Assembly: GCA_030068145.1 (NCBI GenBank)
Contig: JAPJBO010000670.1
Location: forward strand, 1 to 64,000
Source of the DNA: Diplonema papillatum
Lineage: Eukaryota > Euglenozoa > Diplonemea > Diplonemida > Diplonemidae
Direction: 5' to 3'
Length of the DNA stretch: 64,000 nucleotides
Shown: positions 37,710 through 46,200 of the stretch, piece by piece
How positions within the stretch are numbered: position 1 is the stretch's first letter
Layout of the letters: each line of letters opens with the position of its first letter
The notes under the pieces: model-generated
The model's input: the letters and a program-made list of their open reading frames with translations, nothing else
What the model was told of the DNA's origin: nothing
The model's database searches: none
Made by a program: the position numbers and the translations under genes

Positions 37710-39424
37710 CGAAGGGGGTTCGCGCGGTGCGACTTCGCCTCGCAGACGACCAAGCCAGTCCTGAGCGCTTCGTGCAGCAACACCAGCGGCACTCGATACT
37801 TCGGAGGGGGAAAAGGACCCGGTTGCCGAAGAATGACGCGGAGAAGTCGGCGCCATTGCATGTCGACTCGGTGCCCCCGATCAATGTCGACGTGCTGCGG
37901 AAGCGGATGAACCCGCAAACGCGGAAACGATTTGACGAAACCTGGTCGCGGACGTTTTTTCCTCATGCGCATGGCAGAACGAAGTCTTCTCCCCCACGTC
38001 CCTCTAGATTTGCTTCAGCACATGCAAGGGAATTGCAGGCGCACGGGATTGCTCAGCGCGGTCGTGGGCCTAACGGCCTCCTCAATGTCCCGTTCACCGT
38101 TGTGGAGGAGAAAGAAGGGGCGCTTCGTCAGCGCTTTATTCTCTGGACGTACGACGCCAACGCTGTGGTCGAGACGGACGGTTACCAGGCACATGTCCCG
38201 CTTCAGCATGTCTCTCAGTACCTCGAGGCGGTCAGCGAGGAGTGTGGCTCGACGCGAGACTTCCGGTGTGGGTTCTACGGCATCGAGATTCCGATCGCCT
38301 CTCGCGGACTCTTCGCATTCCAAGATGATGCAGGAGAGTGGTGGGAGTTGACGAGGCTGCCGATGGGACATTCCTGTGCGCCGGAGCTGATGCACACGGT
38401 GGCGTCGACGGCGGCGGGGCACCCGGAATACGTCGACGGCCAGTACGCGGTGTCCTCGGACGTGGTAGTTCACGTGTGGGTGGACAACATCCGGTACGCA
38501 GGGCCGCACGATCTAGTGCTGGCGGTGACGTCGCGGTTGGACGAGCTCGCTTCGGAAGCTGGCATGACGTGGAAGGCCGCCGACACGCAGACGGCTGCGC
38601 AACGCTACGAGTTCATCGGCGTTGAGTGGAATCACGCCGACGGAACAGTGGGCGTATCGCGCAAAATGCGGTCGCGGTTGCAACGTGCAGAGGACGCCAT
38701 CGAAGGGGGTTCAATGACGGCCTCGGATGTGGAGTCCCTTGCTGGCCGTCTCCTTCACGCCTCGGCCATCACCGGCGTATTTGTGGGCGAGTTTTACTTC
38801 GTCTTGAAGTTCTTTCGCAGGGTGACGAACGCGTTGAACCGGGGCGAGAAGGCCGTAGATGAGAAGGTCGTCCTCTCCGACGGCATACGGCGGTCGCTCC
38901 CCGTATGGCTGCGACGGGTTGCGCGGCGACGTGCCGTGCCTGTTGCCGCGCAGACGCCGGAGTTGGCGGTTTTTGTTGACGCCAGCCTGGATGGTTGGGG
39001 CGGTGTACTCGTGGATGTCGACACCAACGACATGGTTGTAGTGGGTGCGCGGTGGAAGAGAGCCGAAAGGCGTTTCCACATCAACGAGTTGGAAGCCATG
39101 GCTTTGGAGAGGTCCGTAGCGGCCATCACACCAGCGCACGCGGGCTCCACGGTGTCCATTGTTGTGGACAATACTTCTGTGCAGGGGGTAGCCCGCAAAG
39201 GATCATGCCTGCGTTCGCAGGTTCTCAACGACTCTGTCGTGCGTGCATTGTTGTGTTTGCAGCGACTGAATATTGCATTTTCAGTTCGTTGGGTGAAGAG
39301 CGCGGGTAATCCTGCTGATCTGCCATCGCGGGTCCCGGTAACGTCTCTCACCGATAAGAATATCGCGGACATTTCACTTGCGGTCCGGGATTTTTTAACT
39401 GGCGAGATGGGTTTGGTGGCGTGA
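37709..39424 (+). CDS. DIRS-type reverse transcriptase and RNase H
   Basis: About 571 residues of plausible protein. The frame is open much further upstream (from 36167) but there overlaps the recombinase gene; the first Met after it is at 37907. The RT has FILWTYDANAVVETDGYQ and RLPMGHSCAPELMH (the LPxGxxxAP box). Its catalytic box reads VWVDNIRYAG, with Asn where most RTs have the second Asp. RNase H has AVFVDASLDGWGG, ELEAMALE, VVDNTSV and GNPADLPSR, giving its four acidic residues. No methyltransferase domain is seen. The stop overlaps the first 378-bp repeat unit. It copies the element RNA; the last two RNase H motifs look intact. Confidence 0.8.
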   Translation, partial: TKGVRAVRLRLADDQASPERFVQQHQRHSILRRGKRTRLPKNDAEKSAPLHVDSVPPINVDVLRKRMNPQTRKRFDETWSRTFFPHAHGRTKSSPPRPSRFASAHARELQAHGIAQRGRGPNGLLNVPFTVVEEKEGALRQRFILWTYDANAVVETDGYQAHVPLQHVSQYLEAVSEECGSTRDFRCGFYGIEIPIASRGLFAFQDDAGEWWELTRLPMGHSCAPELMHTVASTAAGHPEYVDGQYAVSSDVVVHVWVDNIRYAGPHDLVLAVTSRLDELASEAGMTWKAADTQTAAQRYEFIGVEWNHADGTVGVSRKMRSRLQRAEDAIEGGSMTASDVESLAGRLLHASAITGVFVGEFYFVLKFFRRVTNALNRGEKAVDEKVVLSDGIRRSLPVWLRRVARRRAVPVAAQTPELAVFVDASLDGWGGVLVDVDTNDMVVVGARWKRAERRFHINELEAMALERSVAAITPAHAGSTVSIVVDNTSVQGVARKGSCLRSQVLNDSVVRALLCLQRLNIAFSVRWVKSAGNPADLPSRVPVTSLTDKNIADISLAVRDFLTGEMGLVA

Positions 39425-40302
39425 CCTCCGGGGCTAGCCCGTTCGCTCACTTTCTGCGGCTAGCTCGGGGGGTAACCCCATCGTATGTGACCTCTCGTGT
39501 TTTCTCCGTTCATTGCTTGCGTCTCAGGAGTGCGTGAACGACGGAGAATTCTATTGATTTATCAGGGGAATTCTACTAGGTAAAACAAACGACCCTTAGG
39601 ACACCTCGGTGCGCACTTGGATCGCGGGGGAAAATTTTCCCACCCGCCCTCCCTGCAACTCTGTTTATCATTTTCTGCCTTCGACGGCCGTGCGGCCATG
39701 GATACCCTCGTGCGGGGGTGCACTTTCTTGCTGGATACCAGCTTCCGTTGCTTCGGCGGCGAGATCCGTGGGGCATGGGTTCCCACCCTCCGTCCCCCGT
39801 GACCTCCGGGGCTAGCCCGTTCGCTCACTTTCTGCGGCTAGCTCGGGGGGTAACCCCATCGTATGTGACCTCTCGTGTTTTCTCCGTTCATTGCTTGCGT
39901 CTCAGGAGTGCGTGAACGACGGAGAATTCTATTGATTTATCAGGGGAATTCTACTAGGTAAAACAAACGACCCTTAGGACACCTCGGTGCGCACTTGGAT
40001 CGCGGGGGAAAATTTTCCCACCCGCCCTCCCTGCAACTCTGTTCATCATTTTCTGCCTTCGACGGCCGTGCGGCCATGGATACCCTCGTGCGGGGGTGCA
40101 CTTTCTTGCTGGATACCAGCTTCCGTTGCTTCGGCGGCGAGATCCGTGGGGCATGGGTTCCCACCCTCCGTCCCCCGTGACCTCCGGGGCTAGCCCGTTC
40201 GCTCACTTGCGGCTAGCTCGGGGGGTAACCCCATCGTATGTGACCTCTCGTGTTTTCTCCGTTCATTGCTTGCGTCTCAGGAGTGCGTGAACGACGGAGA
40301 AT
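39423..40302 (+). repeat. 378-bp tandem unit, 2.3 copies, at the 3' end of the retrotransposon
   Basis: Units start at 39423, 39801 and 40179 (period 378). The first two differ by very few bases. The third is partial, lacks TTCT in an internal tract, and stops at GGAGAATTC where CA repeats begin. The last two bases of the RT stop codon belong to unit 1. Confidence 0.95.
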
Positions 40303-40951
<649 letters not shown>

Positions 40952-40993
40952 GGGGAAAACCATAACGCACTCAACACATACTCAAACGGTAAA

Positions 40994-42064
40994 ATGACTA
41001 CGAACAACCTCCACGCGGTCCCCCTGGGGCCCGAGGGAATACCCTCGGGCAGCGAAAGGTTCGAAGCCGAAGTGCGTGTGGTGCACCTACCCGAAACCCG
41101 TGCATACACTCTGCGTCTTGAGACGTTGAAGGGGCGGGTAGGTGCGTACGAGCGCCTGGTCGAGCAGCTTGGGTGGGCTGGGGCCAGAGTGCGGATCAAG
41201 AAGGGAGTCGCGCACATCGAGGCGACGGAGCCACCACCAGTTGCCAAGGTGCGCGTTGGCGAGGAGGAAGGCGAAATCGTCGACGTCGAGGCGCGCGACC
41301 GGGCCCGGCAAGAGGCGCACCGACAGGAGCGCATCCAGCGAACCCGCCAAGAGGTGGACAGCCTCGCCGCTGCAGGACCACCGAAACGCCTGCCGGACAA
41401 CGGGGCCCCCAGGGGACCCACGTACTCCAAGCCCGAGTTCCTCGCCGAGTTCGGGAAGAAGAAGGGGGAAGACGAGTGGCGCTGGGCGCTCAAAGCGCAT
41501 GAAGAAGTGCGGAAGAGGCAGCTGACGAGACTGCGGGAGCAGCTGAAGGAGCTGTCCCCGACGGACGACGCGGAGATGCGAGAAGAGAGGCGCGAGCAGG
41601 GGAACCAGGACGAGACGGCAGCGGCCTGGGAAGCCTGGGCGCAGCAGCAGAGCAGGCAGCGAGAGGCCTGGCAGAAGGAGCGAACTGCCGCGCGAGAGGC
41701 TTGGGAGGGCGCGTTCGAAAAGCGCTTCCGAAGCTGGGCTGACGCCCAGACGCAGATAGCCACCAAGCGCGAAGACAACGCCTACATGCGCCAGATAGGG
41801 TGGATGGCGGAGACGGAGCAGAAGCTGGACCGTATTACGCAGGAGATGTGCGCCAGAATCGACTCAGCGCTTGGGAGAATTGCACAGGTCGCACAGCAAT
41901 CTGCCGCCGCAGGCGTGCCCGCGCGGACAGACGAGCCCGTACCTGCAATCCAACCGACTCCACCCCCTGCCGAGCCGCCGGTACCTTTAGCCGAAAACGC
42001 CGCGCAGGAGCCCCTCCCGGCCCAGCCCCTCACCACAGCTTCCAAGAAAGGGAAGAAATGGTAA
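40994..42064 (+). CDS. LINE G ORF1, gag-like, truncated by an insertion
   Basis: ATG 44 nt after the element's 5' end; 356 aa as it stands, of which the last Trp and the stop come from the inserted LTR (TGG TAA at 42059). The N-terminal domain (about 25-75, GWAGARVRIKKG) is followed by the conserved YSKPEFLAEFG…W box (about 140-165). A long charged coiled coil (Trp/Glu/Gln/Arg-rich, about 165-300) and a Pro/Ala-rich end follow. The original C-terminus is still present downstream (43042-43215). The protein likely binds the element RNA and oligomerises. The N-terminal part alone might still be made. Confidence 0.82.
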   Translation: MTTNNLHAVPLGPEGIPSGSERFEAEVRVVHLPETRAYTLRLETLKGRVGAYERLVEQLGWAGARVRIKKGVAHIEATEPPPVAKVRVGEEEGEIVDVEARDRARQEAHRQERIQRTRQEVDSLAAAGPPKRLPDNGAPRGPTYSKPEFLAEFGKKKGEDEWRWALKAHEEVRKRQLTRLREQLKELSPTDDAEMREERREQGNQDETAAAWEAWAQQQSRQREAWQKERTAAREAWEGAFEKRFRSWADAQTQIATKREDNAYMRQIGWMAETEQKLDRITQEMCARIDSALGRIAQVAQQSAAAGVPARTDEPVPAIQPTPPPAEPPVPLAENAAQEPLPAQPLTTASKKGKKW

Positions 42065-43042
42065 TCGTGGTAAACTTTCTTTTTGTTCCTTTTACGGCTA
42101 TTCTCTCCTTTTATGCGTCTTTTGCTCTCTATTGCTGGGAATACCGGTATTCCTGGACTTTTGGTGCTGAATGAAGGGATGAATCCGTTCACTTCACCCC
42201 CCACGTGGCGCTCGTTTAGCAGGGGCTGCCGAGTCGCACCGTGGCACCGTCCTTCTGTGAAGTAAACATAGTAATAAATACTGTTGTCTTCATTACCCTC
42301 GTAGCTCGCCGGGTCAGCATTCCATCGAGATGGAATTGTGTATTGCCTTTTGGAGCGTGCCTACAATCACTGATTTAGCAGTGCTATAGGTTGGGCTCGT
42401 ATTTTGGTAAGAGCTTTCCTGCAGTCATCGTCATACAAGACGATGCTGCAGTCAGGCTCATTTCTATCGTGTGAGAGCTGGCGGCTGAGGGGATGAGGGT
42501 TGGGCTCCTCGCTTTCTTTTCCTCTGTTGTTGTGTTGTTTGCTTCTTTTTCCTTTTTCTGTGGTTCCAACCAGTGTTTTCTTTTAGTTGCCGTATGATGG
42601 TAGTATTGCTACCAGACGCTTTTCATACCCCAAGGCTGAAGGATATGGCGCGTAGTCAGTGTTTTCACCACTTCTGCGTGACTTTATTGTGACGTCAGTT
42701 GCGTTCCGAAAAAAGCACTGCGCCTTTGCCGAATCCTCCACTGGTAGCTCTGGCGAGACCCATGTGGTAGACTGGACGAAGAAATGGTAATCGTGGTAAA
42801 CTTTCTTTTTGTTCCTTTTACGGCTATTCTCTCCTTTTATGCGTCTTTTGCTCTCTATTGCTGGGAATACCGGTATTCCTGGACTTTTGGTGCTGAAGGA
42901 AGGGATGAATCCGTTCACTTCACCCCCCACGTGGCGCTCGTTTAGCAGGGGCTGCCGAGTCGCACCGTGGCACCGTCCTTCTGTGAAGTAAACATAGTAA
43001 TAAATACTGTTGTCTTCATTACCCTCGTAGCTCGCCGGGTCA
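42059..43042 (+). mobile_element. TRIM-like LTR element inserted in LINE G ORF1
   Basis: Two 258-bp direct repeats (42059-42316 and 42785-43042; constant offset 726), each beginning TG and ending CA. Each holds AATAAA near the 3' end. The 468-bp internal part has no coding capacity. It starts with the inverted repeat ATTCCATC-GA-GATGGAAT and has a second imperfect inverted repeat (42418-42456). Purine-rich GAAGAAA precedes the second LTR. I found no clean target duplication, but ORF1 resumes in a frame that fits an insertion of 984 plus 5 bp. Confidence 0.7.
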
Positions 43043-43215
43043 AAGCTAAGAAGGAGGCTGACGAAAAGGAGCTGGCCGAGCAGTTGAAGCAGCTCAACGA
43101 AGCTACAAAGAGACCGGTCGCCGGAAAGGCGAAGGGCGGGAAAGGCGGGGGTAAGCAGCAGCTCCTGACTGACATGGTGTCAACCAACCGCTACAGCCCC
43201 ATCGATAAAAAGTAG
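43042..43215 (+). CDS. LINE G ORF1 C-terminal remnant
   Basis: The frame after the insertion reads KAKKEADEKELAEQLKQLN, then a Lys/Gly-rich basic tail and YSPIDKK, ending in TAG. Coiled-coil and basic composition fit the end of ORF1 (42058). It is in the same frame as pol, which starts after the TAG with no other stop. Confidence 0.7.
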   Translation, partial: KAKKEADEKELAEQLKQLNEATKRPVAGKAKGGKGGGKQQLLTDMVSTNRYSPIDKK

Positions 43216-46200
43216 GGGGCTGGGCGTGCCGGACAAGAACTGACACCAAGCAAGGAAAACGTGTCAACTGGCGCTGTCCGGTGCGCCAACCCTACTACTG
43301 GCAAGCGAAATCGACGAGGGGAGGAAGTCAAGAGTGTGAACCAGTCAACCGCCGTGAATCAACCGACGCCAGCTGAAAGCGGCGACACGGAACTCGACAG
43401 GGCGGCTGCGATCTTGCGCGCGAAGCGGATACCGGTTGAGAAAGATGGTAACTGCCAATTTGCCGCGCTGCTGCGAAGTAGTAAGCTGAGTCTTTCGGCT
43501 ACTTCCCTAAGGCAGAAGGTAACCTGGCAGCTGCGACACCACCCGCCTTCGGCGTTCCTCCCTACTGATTCGTCTCTATCTGAGTATCTTTCCACCGTAG
43601 CGCGGGACGGACACTACGGTGACCACCTCACGTTGCAAGCCGCAGCAGAAGTGCTGAAGGCAACTGTGTGGGTACTATCAACAACGAATTTGGCGCACCT
43701 CAGGTGCGAAGGAAGAGCTGGTAATTCGTCACGCATCATCACCGTGACGTACCGGCCGCAGCACTATGACGCGTTGCACGTACCGCATGAAACTCTGCAG
43801 CTGCTGTCGACCCTCGGCCCCGAGGTGTCACAGCTTCCCCTGAGTGAGATAGCAGCAGACAGTAAACCCAGACTCTCAGCCCGGAATACGATAGCGCCCC
43901 CTGGTCGCACGATAGTGCTAGCAACGGCAAACGTGGGTTCCATAAATGCGAGAAGTCGGACAGTGGCGACCCTCCCGGCGGACATCGTCGCTCTGCAAGA
44001 GACCAGGGCGGGCCCAGAGACAAAAAGGACATGCGGGCTGTTTCTTGCGGCATACGGATGGGACTGTCACTGGGGCGAAGACGTGCCTGTTGTTGTGGGT
44101 GCGAACGGTATAGGACAACGGGTGCCAGGAGGCGCAGCTGTCGCCACCCGCGGCATGGTGGCTAGTGTCTCCCAGCCCACAACAGAGTTGGAGAGAGAGT
44201 TGGCGAGGAGTACACGAGTCGCGCACGCGGTGGTGGCAACGGGAAATGCGCGTATGGTGCTGCACGTGATATCGGTGTATGCACCCGTAGGCAGGGAGGC
44301 GGCGGTGGTACGGGATCGGGAGAAGCTCATTGCAGATGTTTTCGAAATGGCGGCAGGACTCGGGCAGGTACCGATAGCTGTCATGGGTGACTTCAACACG
44401 CCGGCAGAGGAAAGCATGTCCCTGACCACAGCCTGCCAAAGTGGATGGGTCGATGCGGCGTCAGCGGCTGCGCGAGCGGGGTCACAGGACGCACCGCCCA
44501 CCTGCTGGGCGGCGGCGGCGGGCTCCCGAATAGACATGTGCTTCCTGAACGCAGTAGCAGCACAGACCGTGGTGACCGTCCAAACCGCGAAAGCGGGAGA
44601 GTATGACATACCGACCCACTGCCCAATCTTTGTCACACTCAACATACCGGCTTTCACGCCGCCCAAACGCAACCACCGGATACCCGCCCCTTTCCCGAGG
44701 AGAGTGCCAGTGCAGACGCAGGAGCAGAAGCAGAGCATGCTAGCGTCGGCCTTGCGTCGAAAGCGAACGGAAAGTGGGGCGGACGGGGCGTTGAGGAATG
44801 CGTCTGAAGTGGCGGAGGCGTACCTGATTGATTTGCACCGAGAGAACCTCGAACCAGGGTCGACTGCTTACCGGGGTAGAGCCGGCGGCTACCGCACACG
44901 GGAGGCGCACGCATCTGCGAGGCAGGCATGCACGACGCGAGGAGCTATGAATTGGTCCACGAAGCAACGCGATAGAGTTCTTGGAATGCTACGCTCAGTG
45001 GTCGCGGAGGCAAGGCAGAGGCTCGGTAGCGGACAAGTGGGTGCGATGACGGTAGCAGAACGCAACGCACGAAACGCGTTGCGGAGAAGAAATGTGGAAG
45101 AGTTCTTACCGCAGCTCACGCACTTCGGAAGCAGCGATGAGTTGCAGGAACTCGTGGCGGCGGTAGAGAGGCTGGAAGGATCCCAACGTGAAGCGATTGC
45201 CGCGCTGAAGACGCAGCGCTCACGCCTCTGGAAGGATCGAATGCAGAAGGCTTGGAGTGGCCCAGAAAAAGGCGATATATATCGGTTTCTAGCTGGACAG
45301 CAAGGGATCCCAACGGCATTTCTGCGACGACAGGATGGCACCTTAACCGCGTGCCCGACGGAGATCGATGAGATGCTGAGAGGGCCCGGCGCCTGGGGAG
45401 GTATATTTCAAAAGTATGCGGACCAACCGGAGCCAGAGTGGGAGGCATTCAAGTCGCAGTACGCACGGTATCTACCCGCGCCGCATGCGATGGAATGCGA
45501 GCCCATCAGTGCTGCTGATGTGGACGCGGCACTCAAGAAGATGAAAAAGACATCGTCCCCCGGACTACATGGATGGCGCGTGCACGAGCTACGACAACTC
45601 CCCTCGGAAATCCTACAACTCATGGCAGATGCCATGAACGCAGTGGAAAGCGAGGGACGATGGCCGGAACAGCTAATGCATGCGATCATTCACCTGCTTC
45701 CGAAGCCCGAAAGCAACGGGGACCCCTTGTCGCAACGACCGATTTCGATAACGCCTGTCCTGTACCGGATATGGGCAGCCGTAAGGGCGAAGGCAGCACT
45801 CGCGTGGATGGACGAGATTGCGCCGAGCGGCCTGCATGGATGTCGGAAGGAACATGGAACAGACGACCTGGTATGGCACTTGGCAGCGCTTATCGAAGAG
45901 GCGCACCTAACGGGAGAGCCACTCTTTGGCCTAGCGCTGGACTTCCAAAAGTGCTTTGACTCGGTACCGATCGAAGTAGCCTTTAAGCTGGCCGAGGAGC
46001 TGGGGTTTAACGAGGTTGTACTGCGGACTCTGAGGGCAGCCTACACCAACATGCGGCGTCACTTCCGGGTGGGAGCAACGGTTGGAGAAGGCTTCGTGCC
46101 TACGAACGGGATAATGCAGGGATGCCCGCTGAGTGTCATCCTAATTAACGTCATCATCAGTGTCTGGATGCGACACGTAGCGGACATCGAAGCGGCGATT

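Noticed and set aside
42059-43042. Spliceosomal intron in LINE G ORF1
   Set aside because: The ends are not GT…AG in a position that restores the frame, and the paired TG…CA repeats are better explained by an inserted LTR element.
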